Source: Rhodoblastus sp963713695
GTDB taxonomy: Bacteria > Pseudomonadota > Alphaproteobacteria > Rhizobiales > Beijerinckiaceae
DNA length: 64,000 nucleotides
Direction of reading: 5' to 3'
Assembly: GCA_963713695.1 (NCBI GenBank)
Contig: CAVQMU010000005.1
Location: 186,001-250,000 of the forward strand
Below are positions 46,169 through 55,344 of this stretch, piece by piece. The notes under the pieces were generated by a model. The model worked only from the letters and a program-made list of their open reading frames with translations, did no database searches and had not been told where the DNA came from. The position numbers and the translations under genes were made by a program. Each line of letters begins with the position of its first letter. Position 1 is the stretch's first letter.

Positions 46169-47470
46169 TCAGGATTTCTGCTGTTCCGGCTCCGGCAGCA
46201 GCCGCAGGAGCGTGATGCGATTGCGCTGCTTGCGCAGGACCTCGAAACGGAAGCCGTGAAAGGCGAATTTCTGGCCCTGTTCGGGGATGGCCCTGGCTTC
46301 ATGGATCACCAGTCCGGCAATCGTCGTCGCCTCGTCGTCGGGAAGGTCCCAGGCCATGACGCGGTTGAGGTCGCGGATCGGCGCGGAGCCCTCGACAATC
46401 ACCGAGCCATCGGGCTGGCGCCGCACGCCGGTCACCGCGACATCATGCTCGTCGCGGATGTCGCCGACGATCTCCTCCAGAATGTCCTCGAGCGTCACCA
46501 GGCCCTGGACGTCGCCATATTCATCGACAACCAGGGCGAAATGGGTCTTGCGCTTGCGAAATTCCTGCAGCTGGTCTTCGAGCGAGGTCGTATCCGGCAC
46601 GAACCAGGCTTCGAGCGTGATGTTTTCGAGCTTGACCTTGGCGGCGTCGCCGCCGGCTTCCGCCAGCGCGCGCAAAAAATCCTTGGCGTGGAGCACGCCG
46701 ATGATGTTGTCGGCGTGTTCGCGCCACAGGGGCAGGCGCGTGTAAGGCGCGGCGACGATTTCGCGGAGGATTTCGGGCGTCGGCAGGTCGGCGTCGAGCG
46801 CCAGCATCTTGGTGCGGTGGACCATCACGTCGGAGACGGTCAACTCCTTCAGGTCGAGCAATCCGCCGAACATGTCGCGGTCCGAGCGCGCGACGTCGCC
46901 CTCGCGATGCATCAGGTCGACGGCGCTTTTCAACTCCTCCTGCGGCGTCAGCATGTCCTGGGCTTCGCCGAGCTTGAGGCCGAAAATCAGCAGCGATCCC
47001 CTGACGATCTTTTCGACGGCGTAGAGAAACGGTCCGAAAATGACGACGAAGAACGAAACGATCCGCGCCACGACCAGCGCCAGCCGGTCGGGGTAATTGA
47101 TGGCGACGGTCTTCGGCAGGACCTCGGCGAATATCAGCAGCGCCACGGTCATGGTCGCGGTTGCGTAGATCGCGCCGCGGTCGCCGACCAGCGTCACCAG
47201 GACCGTGGTGAGGAAGGCCGAGGCGCCGATGTTGAACATCGTATTGCCGAGCAGCATGGCGCCGATCAGCCGGTCGCGCTGGATCAGCAGGCGGTTGATG
47301 GTTTTCGCGCGCGGATCGCCCTGCTTTTCAAGCGCGTGCATGCGCGCCCGAGAGGCGGCCGTCAGCGCCGTTTCCGAAGCGGAAAAAAACGCCGACATCA
47401 GGATGCAGAAGACCAGGACCGCCGCGGCGACCCCAATGCTGACCGGCAGGCCGCCGCCCTCGCCATGCAT
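46169..47470 (-). CDS. HlyC/CorC (CNNM-type) transporter-associated protein
   Basis: The 433-residue protein has a DUF21/CNNM membrane domain (FCILMSAFFSASETALTAAS and MLLGNTMFNIGASAFLT at about residues 20-90). Two CBS domains (RTKMLALDADLPTPEILREI and ALVVDEYGDVQGLVTLEDILEEIVGDI, in pieces) and a C-terminal CorC/HlyC domain (FAFHGFRFEVLRKQRNRITLLRL) follow. The family is linked to Mg/Co efflux. It starts 4 nt after the aroKB stop; aroKB-corC linkage is common in this order. Confidence 0.93.
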   Translation of the reverse strand: MHGEGGGLPVSIGVAAAVLVFCILMSAFFSASETALTAASRARMHALEKQGDPRAKTINRLLIQRDRLIGAMLLGNTMFNIGASAFLTTVLVTLVGDRGAIYATATMTVALLIFAEVLPKTVAINYPDRLALVVARIVSFFVVIFGPFLYAVEKIVRGSLLIFGLKLGEAQDMLTPQEELKSAVDLMHREGDVARSDRDMFGGLLDLKELTVSDVMVHRTKMLALDADLPTPEILREIVAAPYTRLPLWREHADNIIGVLHAKDFLRALAEAGGDAAKVKLENITLEAWFVPDTTSLEDQLQEFRKRKTHFALVVDEYGDVQGLVTLEDILEEIVGDIRDEHDVAVTGVRRQPDGSVIVEGSAPIRDLNRVMAWDLPDDEATTIAGLVIHEARAIPEQGQKFAFHGFRFEVLRKQRNRITLLRLLPEPEQQKS

Positions 47471-47474
47471 TATT

Positions 47475-49253
47475 TCAGGCCCCCGCCCGCAATTCGCCCT
47501 CGAGAAAGGCGCGAACCTTCTCGGGCTCGACGTTCTTCGCGATGAAACAATCGCCCACGCCGCGCGCAAGAATGAAGGTCAGCGCGCCCCGCTGCACTTT
47601 CTTGTCCTGCGCCATGGCGTCGAGAATGACGTCGGCGTCGGCGTTCATGCCCTTGATATGGCCGATGCGCGTGGGCAGGCCGACGGCGCGCAAATGATTT
47701 TCGACGCGGATGGCGGCCTCCGGCGGACACAGGTTCTGCGCGGCCGAGAAACGGAAGGCGCAGGCCATGCCGATGGCCACGCCCTCGCCATGCACGATCC
47801 GCGCGCTGTCGTAGCCGACCAGTTTTTCGAGCGCATGGCCGAAGGTATGGCCGAGATTGAGCAGGGCGCGGTCGCCTTTTTCGGTTTCGTCGCGCGCGAC
47901 CACCGCCGCCTTGGACTCGCAGCTGACGGCGATCGCGTGGTCAAGCTCCGGGCCGCGCCGAAACACGGCGGACCAGTGGGTCTCGAGCCAGGCAAAGAAA
48001 TCGGGACGGTCGATCAGGCCGTATTTGGCGACCTCGGCGTAACCCGCCGCGAATTCGCGCGGCGGCAGGGTGGCGAGCGTCCTTGTGTCGGCCAGCACCA
48101 GCGAGGGCTGGTGAAAGGCGCCGACCAAATTCTTGCCGTGGCCCGTATTGATGCCGGTCTTGCCGCCAACCGACGAATCGACCTGCGACAGCAGGGTCGT
48201 GGGAATCTGCACGAACCCCATGCCCCGGCGCAGGCTCGCCGCGGCAAAGCCCGTGAGGTCGCCGATGACGCCGCCGCCGAGCGCCACGAGAAAATCGCCG
48301 CGCTCCACCCGCGCTTCCAGCGCCGCCTCGCAAAGCGCCTGGAAATGCGCGAAATTCTTGGTCGCCTCGCCTGCGGGGAGGACGATATGGCTGTGCCGCA
48401 CCCCCGCGGCGTCAAGGCTTTCTTGCAAGGGCGCGAGCCAGATGGCGCCGACATTGGAATCGGTGACGATGAAGGCGGAGGCGCCAGGCGCGAGCTGCGC
48501 CAGCTTTTCGCCGGCATGGCCGACGAGGTCGGGCCCGATCAGGATGTCATAGGCGCGGGCGCCGAGCTTGACGCAAACCCGAGTCGTGGCGGGCGGGACG
48601 GTAGGGGCTGTCATGTCCTGGGTGATTTCTCCCTGCTTGGCCAGATGGCCTTCGAGCGTGGCGAGGATTTCCTCGATGATGATTTCATGCGCCGCGTCGC
48701 GCGAGTGAATCGTCAGGTCGGCTTCGGCGTAGACGGGATAGCGCTCCTCGATCAGGCGGCGCATCACGCCTTCCGGATCGGGGTTCTGCAGCAGGGGCCG
48801 GGTCGGCCTTTTCCGGACGCGTCGCATCAGCACTTCGAAATCCGCTTTCAGCCAGACGGATACCGCGTGCTTGCCGATGAGCGCCCGCGTCTGCTGGTTG
48901 ATGAACGAGCCGCCGCCGGTGGCGATGACGCGCGCGCCTTCGCCGATCAGCCGCGCCAGCACCCGCCGCTCGCCGTCGCGGAAATAGGCCTCGCCATGCA
49001 GGGCGAAGATCTCGCTGACGGTCAGGCGGTGCGCGGCCTCGATTTCGTGGTCGGAATCGATGAAATCGACGCCGAGCCTCTGGGCGAGCCTCTTGCCGAT
49101 CGCCGTCTTGCCGGAGCCCATCATGCCGACCAGGACGAGAGGACGCCCGGCAAGCGCCGCCACGACCGCCCGCGCGCGCGAATCGCGGGGCGGGGGCGGC
49201 TGGAGAGCGGCCTCCTGCTGGGGAACTATGGCTTGATCCGACATGATCCCCAT
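47475..49253 (-). CDS. aroKB: Fused shikimate kinase / 3-dehydroquinate synthase
   Basis: The 592-residue protein joins two shikimate-pathway enzymes. Residues about 35-205 are shikimate kinase: P-loop GMMGSGKTAIGK, DFIDSDHEIE, GEAYFRDGERRVL and ATGGGSF. Residues about 214-590 are 3-dehydroquinate synthase: LGGGVIGDLTGFAAASLRRG, VDSSVGGKTGINTGHGKNLVGAF, GYAEVAKYGLI and NLGHTFGHALE (metal His). Both catalytic sets look intact. A Met at residue 214 (ATG at 48614, MTAPTVPPAT) begins the AroB part and could be an internal start. The fusion keeps the common aroK-aroB order. Confidence 0.94.
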   Translation of the reverse strand: MGIMSDQAIVPQQEAALQPPPPRDSRARAVVAALAGRPLVLVGMMGSGKTAIGKRLAQRLGVDFIDSDHEIEAAHRLTVSEIFALHGEAYFRDGERRVLARLIGEGARVIATGGGSFINQQTRALIGKHAVSVWLKADFEVLMRRVRKRPTRPLLQNPDPEGVMRRLIEERYPVYAEADLTIHSRDAAHEIIIEEILATLEGHLAKQGEITQDMTAPTVPPATTRVCVKLGARAYDILIGPDLVGHAGEKLAQLAPGASAFIVTDSNVGAIWLAPLQESLDAAGVRHSHIVLPAGEATKNFAHFQALCEAALEARVERGDFLVALGGGVIGDLTGFAAASLRRGMGFVQIPTTLLSQVDSSVGGKTGINTGHGKNLVGAFHQPSLVLADTRTLATLPPREFAAGYAEVAKYGLIDRPDFFAWLETHWSAVFRRGPELDHAIAVSCESKAAVVARDETEKGDRALLNLGHTFGHALEKLVGYDSARIVHGEGVAIGMACAFRFSAAQNLCPPEAAIRVENHLRAVGLPTRIGHIKGMNADADVILDAMAQDKKVQRGALTFILARGVGDCFIAKNVEPEKVRAFLEGELRAGA

Positions 49254-49316
49254 GTAGTATCACGATGCCTGGGCGAAATTAAACCGACTTTCGCCGCAAT
49301 GAGAACCGAGACCTTC

Positions 49317-49460
49317 ATGCCCAGCCTGTTCCGCCTGCTCTTTTTCGTCGGCCTGCTGGCCGGAGCCGCTTTCGTGAGCATGGCGGCGCTCGTCGCCTTC
49401 GTCGAGCCGCAACCGCGGGAAATCAGCCAGCCGATCTCCCCCGCCCTTCTCAACAAATGA
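49317..49460 (+). CDS. Small single-helix membrane protein upstream of xerD
   Basis: A 47-residue peptide (MPSLFRLLFFVGLLAGAAFVSM...) has one transmembrane helix and a short tail, VEPQPREISQPISPALLNK. Its stop overlaps the xerD start by 4 nt (ATGA), so the two are coupled. Similar tiny proteins with an EPxPRE tail lie in front of xerD and opposite aroK in many Rhizobiales. An ATG at 49299 would add six residues. Function unknown. Confidence 0.7.
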   Translation: MPSLFRLLFFVGLLAGAAFVSMAALVAFVEPQPREISQPISPALLNK

Positions 49461-50446
49461 GCGGAAGCTCCGCCCCGGCAAGGACGGCCACGGCGCGCGC
49501 CGTGGCTGACTTCCTGGAGATGCTGGCGGCCGAACGGGGCGCGGCGCGGAACACGATCGACGCCTATTCCCGCGATCTCCATGATTATGTCGCCGCCCTC
49601 GCCGGCAGGCGTCGCGATCCCCAGACCGCCACGACGCAGGACATCCGGGATTACCTGGCCGACCTCGCGGACGCCGGGCTCAAGCCGACCTCCACCGCCC
49701 GAAAGCTCTCGGCAATCAGGCAATTCCATCGTTTTCTCAGCGCCGAGGAGCGGCGCGAGGACGACCCCGCCATCCTGCTGGAAGGGCCGCGCCAGGGGCG
49801 GCGGCTGCCAAAAATCCTGTCGGTCGCGGAAGTCGACGCTCTCCTCAGGGTTTCCCGCGAGGGGCTCGACGACGCCGCGCGTCCCGCCGCCGAGCGGCTG
49901 AGGGCGCGGCGCGCCGCCTGTCTCGTCGAAATGCTCTATGCGGCGGGCTTGCGCGTTTCCGAGCTGGTGGCCCTGCCGTTGTCGGCGGCGCAACTCGCCG
50001 AGAAGCCGATCGAGGACGGCGGCGGCCTTCTGATGATCAAGGGCAAGGGCGGGCGGGAACGGCTCGCCCCCCTTACCGGGCCGGCGCGCGACGCCCTGGC
50101 CGCCTATCGCCGCATGCTGCTCGAGCTGCATCCGGCGCTTGCATCGCAAAAATGGCTGTTTCCGTCGGATGGCGAAAGCGGCCATCTGACCCGCCAGGTT
50201 TTTGCCCGCGAATTGAAATTTCTGGCTGCAGCGGCGGGAATTTCCGCCGCGCGCGTCAGCCCGCATGTCCTGCGCCACGCCTTCGCCAGCCATCTGCTGC
50301 AAAACGGCGCCGACCTGCGCATTGTCCAGGAACTGCTGGGGCATGCGGATATCGCGACCACCCAGATCTATACCCATGTGCTCGACGAACGCCTGAAAGC
50401 CATGGTGCGCGACCTGCATCCGCTCAACGACGACGAAGAAGACTAG
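49457..50446 (+). CDS. xerD: Site-specific tyrosine recombinase XerD
   Basis: The 329-residue recombinase resolves chromosome dimers at dif with XerC and FtsK. The N-terminal SAM-like domain (FLEMLAAERGAARNTIDAYSRDL) is followed by the catalytic residues: Arg in AAGLRVSELVALPL, HVLRHAFASHLL (HxxR), GHADIATTQIYTHV with the second His and the Tyr nucleophile. The setting opposite aroK is a conserved chromosomal xerD location, not a mobile element. Confidence 0.95.
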   Translation: MSGSSAPARTATARAVADFLEMLAAERGAARNTIDAYSRDLHDYVAALAGRRRDPQTATTQDIRDYLADLADAGLKPTSTARKLSAIRQFHRFLSAEERREDDPAILLEGPRQGRRLPKILSVAEVDALLRVSREGLDDAARPAAERLRARRAACLVEMLYAAGLRVSELVALPLSAAQLAEKPIEDGGGLLMIKGKGGRERLAPLTGPARDALAAYRRMLLELHPALASQKWLFPSDGESGHLTRQVFARELKFLAAAAGISAARVSPHVLRHAFASHLLQNGADLRIVQELLGHADIATTQIYTHVLDERLKAMVRDLHPLNDDEED

Positions 50447-50648
50447 CTTCGAACCGAGGCGCCGGCGTGCTCCGCTTTATTAAGGCCAAGCTTGCAGCCT
50501 TCGGACGCGGATGGCGCCCGCGCCGCCTTCTCAGCAAGCAAAATCTTCGAAACGAGCAGATTTTAGGAAAGCGTTAACGAATTTATACAACCCTCGATTG
50601 CAATGCGACGGGCGAATCTGCGCCGAAGGATCGCCTCCGAGGGAAATT

Positions 50649-52136
50649 ATGAAGATTTTCAAGTCGCATAGGATGGACTTGCTTGAGGCCGCTTACGAAT
50701 CCGCGGATCGTTCGCGCTGCATCCTCGAACTGGATCTCGACGAGACGATCCTGTTCGCAAATGACAATTATCTCAGGATCATGGGCTACGCCCGCGAGGA
50801 GCTGGTCGGCCAGAAACACCTCGTCACCATCGAAAAAAGCGACAAGTCGCTCCGCGCCTACCAGGATCTATGGCGGCGCCTGCGGAACGGCGAAAACATG
50901 GAGCGCGAGCTGAAGCGGGTCAGCAAATCGGGGAAGCCCGTCTGGTTCCAATGCACCTATAACTTTCTACGTGACCGAAACGACAAACCCTATCGCGTCC
51001 TGATGATCTTCTCCGATCTTACGGAACAGAAGCTTCAGCAATCCTATCTCCAGGCGCAGATCGACGCGATCCATCGCTCGTCTGCGGTGGTCGAATTCGA
51101 GCTCGACGGCCGAATCATCGGCGCCAACGAGAATTTCCTCGGGGCCATGGGCTACCGGCTCGACGAAATACGCGGCCAGCACCATTCCATCTTCATCGAT
51201 CCGACCGAACGCAATTCCGACGCCTACCGGCAGTTCTGGGCGAAACTCGGCAGGGGCGAATTCTTCAGCGGCCAATATCATCGACTCGGCAAGGGCGGAC
51301 GCGATGTCTGGATTCAGGGCTCCTATAACCCCGTGCTGGATCTCGATGGCAAGCCGTTCCGCGTCGTGAAATTCGCCACCGACGTGACCGAACAATTGTT
51401 GCGGCAGAAGAAACGGGCGGACATTTATGCGAGGGTCGACACGCAGCTCGTCGGCATGACCGAATCCGTGTCCTGCGTGTCGCACGAGGCGGTCGAGGCC
51501 GCCGCCGCGTCCAACCAGACCTCGGGCAATGTCCAGGCGGTGGCCGCCGGCGCCGAGGAGCTTTCCACCTCCTTCCAGGAAATTTCCCGTCAGGTCGCCC
51601 ACGCCACGGACATAGCGCAAAAAGCGGTCGCCATGACCGGCGACGCGGGCTCCATGGTCTCGGCCCTGGCGGAGGACGCCCAGAAGATCGGCGAGGTCGT
51701 CGGCCTCATCAGCGACATCGCCGCCCAGACGAACCTGCTGGCGCTCAATGCGACCATCGAGGCGGCGCGCGCCGGCGAAAGCGGGCGCGGCTTCGCCGTG
51801 GTCGCCGCCGAGGTCAAGACGCTGGCCACCCGCACGGCCAAGGCGACCGGGGAAATCAGCGGGCAGGTTTCCTCCGTGCGCGCCTCGACCTCCGACGTGA
51901 CCAAGGCGATCGAAAGCATCGCCGCGATCATCGCGACCATCAATTCCATCACATCGGCCATTGCCGGCTCGGTGCTGGCGCAAAGCGCAGTGACCGGGGA
52001 CATGTCGGAAAACATGCAGATCGCCTCGAAGGGCGTGGAGGCCATCACCCAGTCGATGAACGCCATCGCCGAATCCACCGTGAAGATCGACACCGCCGCC
52101 AAGGCCGTCCGCGACATTTCGCGCTCGGCGGCCTGA
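50649..52136 (+). CDS. Cytoplasmic chemoreceptor with two PAS domains
   Basis: The 495-residue protein has no transmembrane segment. PAS1 (about 18-135: ELDLDETILFANDNYLRIMGY) and PAS2 (about 140-260: FELDGRIIGANENFLGAMGY) each end in a PAC-like YRV/FRVV segment. The MCP signalling domain (about 270-490) has the conserved hairpin tip IGEVVGLISDIAAQTNLLALNATIEAARAGE (in two pieces). The HxxxN-type PAS text resembles Aer/YkoW-like sensors of redox or oxygen. The ATG at 50649 follows GAGGGAAATT. Confidence 0.93.
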   Translation: MKIFKSHRMDLLEAAYESADRSRCILELDLDETILFANDNYLRIMGYAREELVGQKHLVTIEKSDKSLRAYQDLWRRLRNGENMERELKRVSKSGKPVWFQCTYNFLRDRNDKPYRVLMIFSDLTEQKLQQSYLQAQIDAIHRSSAVVEFELDGRIIGANENFLGAMGYRLDEIRGQHHSIFIDPTERNSDAYRQFWAKLGRGEFFSGQYHRLGKGGRDVWIQGSYNPVLDLDGKPFRVVKFATDVTEQLLRQKKRADIYARVDTQLVGMTESVSCVSHEAVEAAAASNQTSGNVQAVAAGAEELSTSFQEISRQVAHATDIAQKAVAMTGDAGSMVSALAEDAQKIGEVVGLISDIAAQTNLLALNATIEAARAGESGRGFAVVAAEVKTLATRTAKATGEISGQVSSVRASTSDVTKAIESIAAIIATINSITSAIAGSVLAQSAVTGDMSENMQIASKGVEAITQSMNAIAESTVKIDTAAKAVRDISRSAA

Positions 52137-52142
52137 GCAAAT

Positions 52143-52787
52143 TCAGCGCGGCTCCTTGCGCTCAAGCAAGAACACCGCCTGCTCGCCGAACAGGTTCCAC
52201 GCCCACCAGGGCGCCTGCACGCGGATCGGCTTGCCGTGGCCGTCCATCGCCTCCGCCTTGACGATGCGGGCCTCGATCGCATCGACCAGGCCGACGAAAT
52301 CGCGAATCGTGCACAGATGGATGTTCGGCGTCGCATACCAGGGATTGCCGAGTGTCTTGGTCAGGGGCATGCGGCCGCGCGTCGCCAACTGCCAGCGTAT
52401 GCGCCAATAGCCGAAATTGGGGAAGGAGACGATGGCGCGCCGTCCGATCCGCATCATCTGCCGCAGCACCCGGCGCGGGTCGCGGGTCGCCTGGAGCGTC
52501 TGCGAGAGAATCACATAGTCGAAGGAATCGTCCGGATAATCGGCAAGATCGACGTCGGCGTCGCCCTGGATGACGGACAGGCCCTTGGCGACGCATTGAT
52601 TGACGCCCTTTTGCGAAATCTCGAGCCCGCGCGCGTCAACGCCCTTGGCGTCAGAGAGCAGGCGCAGCAATTCGCCGTCGCCGCAGCCGATATCCAGCAC
52701 GCGCGAACCCGGCGCGACCATGCCCGCGACGAGCAGCAAGTCGATTCGGGTCACGGGGGATTGCGGGGGAGCAGGCGGCGGGCTCAC
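52143..52787 (-). CDS. metW: MetW family methyltransferase-like protein
   Basis: The protein of about 214 residues has the MetW signature RVLDIGCGDGELLRLLSDAKGVDARGLEIS (split), GVNQCVAKGLSVIQGDADVDL, FDYVILSQTLQATRDPRRVL and SFPNFGYWRIRWQL. MetW partners homoserine O-acyltransferase MetX in methionine synthesis. MetX is not next to it here. No ATG is suitably placed; GTG at 52787 or 52754 (VTRIDLLLVAGM) are the likely starts. It is divergent from the chorismate mutase gene. Confidence 0.9.
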   Translation of the reverse strand: MSPPPAPPQSPVTRIDLLLVAGMVAPGSRVLDIGCGDGELLRLLSDAKGVDARGLEISQKGVNQCVAKGLSVIQGDADVDLADYPDDSFDYVILSQTLQATRDPRRVLRQMMRIGRRAIVSFPNFGYWRIRWQLATRGRMPLTKTLGNPWYATPNIHLCTIRDFVGLVDAIEARIVKAEAMDGHGKPIRVQAPWWAWNLFGEQAVFLLERKEPR

Positions 52788-53048
52788 GGAAATCGCATCC
52801 GGCTTCGCCGTCGTCGCCTCGTCGCGGCCCGCATCGGGGAAAGTTTCGGTCAAGAGCGCAACTTGTTCGATTTGCCGAACGGATCGTTTGTTATTTAGGA
52901 GCAGGACTTTTGGCGAGTCAAGCAAGGCCGGTCCACCAAACCCGCCAATTTGGCGTTTTCCTGCGGGCGTCCGGCGTCTATAGAGGAACAGGATGAATTT
53001 TTCGCCAACGGCCGCGCCATTCCACATGACAAGCGAGCGATCCCCACG

Positions 53049-53891
53049 ATGAGCCAGACTTCCGCCCTCGCGTCCCTTGCCGAGCTTCGGGAAGAAATCG
53101 ACCGGCTCGACGGCGACATGCACCGGCTGCTGATGGAGCGCGGCGAAATCATCGACAGGCTGATCGAGGTGAAGGGCCGGCAGGGCGGCGGCTCGGCCTT
53201 CCGTCCCGGACGCGAGGCCGACATGATGCGGATCATCGCCGGGCGCCACCATGGGCGCCTGCCGCTCGACACGGTCGAGAGCATCTGGCGGGTGATCATT
53301 TCGACCTTCACCTATGTCCAGTCCAATTACGCCGTTCATGCGGACATGTCGGGCGGGGATGCGGCCATGCGCGATTCCGCCCGCTTCCATTTCGGCTTCA
53401 CCGTTCCCCTGCGCGGCCATGTCGATCCCGGCGAGACGATCCTCGCCGTGGCCTCCTCCGCGCGGCCCGACGGCGGCGGCGATCTTGGCATGTTGCGCGC
53501 AAACATCCTGCCGCAGGACGGGCGATGGTGGGAACGCCTGGCCATCGAAGGCGCGCCGAAGATCATCGCGCGACTGCCATTTGTCGAGCGACTTGATCAT
53601 CCCGCGGGCATGCCGGTTTTCATCATCTCCAATCCTCTCGCGGAAGCGGCGGCGCGCGATGTCGCCCTGTTCGCCGTGATTTTCCACGGCGCGCCCGCGC
53701 CCGACGACGCAAGCTGTCATGCTTCGGGCTGCGAAGTCATCGCGCGGGCGGCGCTGGCGGATGGCGCATCGCTGCTGGTCTCGACGCCGGGCGACTGGAG
53801 CGTCGACAAGCTGAAGGCGACCCTGTCGCTTCCGCCGCAGGGGGAGGCGGCCTGGGTCGGCAGCCACGCCGAACGTTTTTCGCTGGCTTGA
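53049..53891 (+). CDS. Chorismate mutase (AroQ type) with long C-terminal domain
   Basis: The 280-residue protein begins with an all-alpha chorismate mutase domain (about residues 8-95): LREEIDRLDGDMHRLLMERGEIIDRLIEVK and FRPGREADMMRIIAGRH, with the expected Arg/Lys/Glu positions. A domain of about 180 residues (from RFHFGFTVPLRG onwards) has no motif I can name. It has been seen in chorismate mutases of Rhizobiales. The enzyme makes prephenate for Phe/Tyr. The ATG at 53049 is preferred over 52950. Confidence 0.85.
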   Translation: MSQTSALASLAELREEIDRLDGDMHRLLMERGEIIDRLIEVKGRQGGGSAFRPGREADMMRIIAGRHHGRLPLDTVESIWRVIISTFTYVQSNYAVHADMSGGDAAMRDSARFHFGFTVPLRGHVDPGETILAVASSARPDGGGDLGMLRANILPQDGRWWERLAIEGAPKIIARLPFVERLDHPAGMPVFIISNPLAEAAARDVALFAVIFHGAPAPDDASCHASGCEVIARAALADGASLLVSTPGDWSVDKLKATLSLPPQGEAAWVGSHAERFSLA

Positions 53892-54043
53892 GGCTCGAAG
53901 GCGGGCTGAAGCTTGGCCAGGGCGCCAAAGCCACAGCTTCCCAAACATTCGCTCGCGGCGGCGCGAGCCTGTTGCAAAGATTTTCGAAAGCCGACATCCT
54001 ATGCCGGCCAGTCGCCTAAACTACTGATTCCCAGGAGCAAAAA

Positions 54044-54310
54044 ATGAAAGCCTTAGCCGCCGCGGCTCTGGCGTCGATGACGCTTGCGCTTACGACGCCC
54101 GCCTTCGCAGAGTACAGGGGAACCGCCGAAGCCCAGCAGGCCTGCACGCCCGACGTGTTCCGCCTATGCGGACGGTTCATCCCGAATTCGGATCAGATCA
54201 CCGCCTGCCTCGCCAGCCAGAAGGCGCAACTAAGCCCCGCATGCCACAAGGTTTTCGCAGGCGGAGGATCGCACCGCCACCGCCACGGCCTGAGACTCGC
54301 GCACAGGTGA
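54044..54310 (+). CDS. Small secreted cysteine-containing protein
   Basis: The 88-residue product has a signal peptide (MKALAAAALASMTLALTTPAFAEY) and a mature part of about 65 residues with four cysteines: QQACTPDVFRLCGRFIPNSDQITACLAS and LSPACHKVF. The spacing resembles the cysteine-rich repeat (GLG1-like) found in many small rhizobial periplasmic proteins. The C-terminus is His/Arg-rich (SHRHRHGLRLAHR). A GGAG ribosome-binding site precedes the ATG. Confidence 0.75.
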   Translation: MKALAAAALASMTLALTTPAFAEYRGTAEAQQACTPDVFRLCGRFIPNSDQITACLASQKAQLSPACHKVFAGGGSHRHRHGLRLAHR

Positions 54311-54363
54311 CGCCGGCTCCCTCTCCCTCGCGGCCGATGCGGGGCAGGGACAAGGTTTGGCGA

Positions 54364-54402
54364 TAAAAAACCCCGCGGTCAGTTCAAGCCCGCGGGGTTT
54401 TC
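54364..54402. terminator. Bidirectional intrinsic terminator
   Basis: AAAACCCCGCGG (from 54367) and CCGCGGGGTTTT (to 54401) form a perfect stem with flanking A and T runs on both sides. It lies between the plus-strand small secreted protein and the minus-strand BI-1-like gene, so it can serve both. Confidence 0.9.
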
Positions 54403-54428
54403 CATGGGTTTTTGGGGACGAAGGGAGA

Positions 54429-55205
54429 TCAGTCGTTGCGCTGTCCCGTAAGCTGCACCAGCGCCATGAAGATGTTGATGAAGTCGAGATAAAGCCTCAG
54501 CGCGCCATTGACCGATTTTTTCGTGGCGATCTCATAGCCGTCCGATTCCAGGTACATTTCCTTGATCGACTGGGTGTCCCAGGCGGTCAGGCCGGCGAAG
54601 ATCAGCACCGTCAGGATCGACAGGCCGAACTGGAACGCCGAGCTGTGCACGAACATGTTGACCAGGCTGGCGATGATGATGCCGAACAGGCCCATGATCA
54701 GGAACGAGCCCATCGCCGCCAGGCTGCGCTTGGTCGTATAGCCGTAAAGGCTGAGGGCGCCGAAGCTCGCCGAGGTGATGAAGAAGGCCCTGGCGACCGA
54801 GGTTCCGGTATAGACCAGCAGGATCGAGGAGATCGACAGCCCCATCACCGCCGCATAGGCGAAGAACAGGGTGCGCGCCGACGAGGCCGCCATCGTGTTG
54901 ATCTTGAACGAGAAGAACAGCACGAAGGCAAGCGGCGCAAACATCACGACCCAGCGCAGCGGGCTAAGGTAGAGGGCGGCCCCGAAGTCGGTGAGATAGG
55001 TGTGCGAACCGATCAGCGTCGCGGTGGGCACGTCGGATACGGCGAGCTTGAAGGCCAGCAGCGCGACCAAACCCGTCAGGGCGAGGCCGATCGTCATGTT
55101 GTTGTAAACGCCGAGCATGAACGCGCGCAGACCTTGATCTACATCGGCGCCCGTCCGGGCATAGCCCCGGCTCCAGGGAGCGGCGTTGCGGTCAAAGTTG
55201 GACAT
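54429..55205 (-). CDS. Bax inhibitor-1 / YccA family membrane protein
   Basis: The 258-residue protein has seven hydrophobic helices and the family text: YNNMTIGLALTGLVALLAF, AYAAVMGLSISSILLVYTG, FFITSASFGALSLYGYTTKR and LTAWDTQSIKEMYLESDG, ending DFINIFMALVQLTGQRND. TMBIM proteins are pH-sensitive Ca leak channels or protease modulators in bacteria. It is a single-gene unit ending at a strong terminator. Confidence 0.93.
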   Translation of the reverse strand: MSNFDRNAAPWSRGYARTGADVDQGLRAFMLGVYNNMTIGLALTGLVALLAFKLAVSDVPTATLIGSHTYLTDFGAALYLSPLRWVVMFAPLAFVLFFSFKINTMAASSARTLFFAYAAVMGLSISSILLVYTGTSVARAFFITSASFGALSLYGYTTKRSLAAMGSFLIMGLFGIIIASLVNMFVHSSAFQFGLSILTVLIFAGLTAWDTQSIKEMYLESDGYEIATKKSVNGALRLYLDFINIFMALVQLTGQRND

Positions 55206-55344
55206 GGGATGCCTCGTGAAGGAACAGGCCGCAAGAACGCCGCGGACAATCCGCAGCGGTTCGGCTTTCCGAATATGGATTGCGCGCTGTTAAAGCACAA
55301 GCCGCTCGGCGGCCCCTGAAGGCCCGCGCCGGATTACATTTTTG

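Noticed and set aside
47205..49460. Long open frame on the plus strand across the aroKB region
   Set aside because: It is the antisense of aroKB; the residues are Arg/Asp/His-rich with no family motif. Only its last 47 codons correspond to a real small gene.
49457..50446. Integrase of a mobile element
   Set aside because: Sequence and context (opposite aroK, coupled to a small conserved gene) are those of chromosomal XerD; no att sites or cargo.
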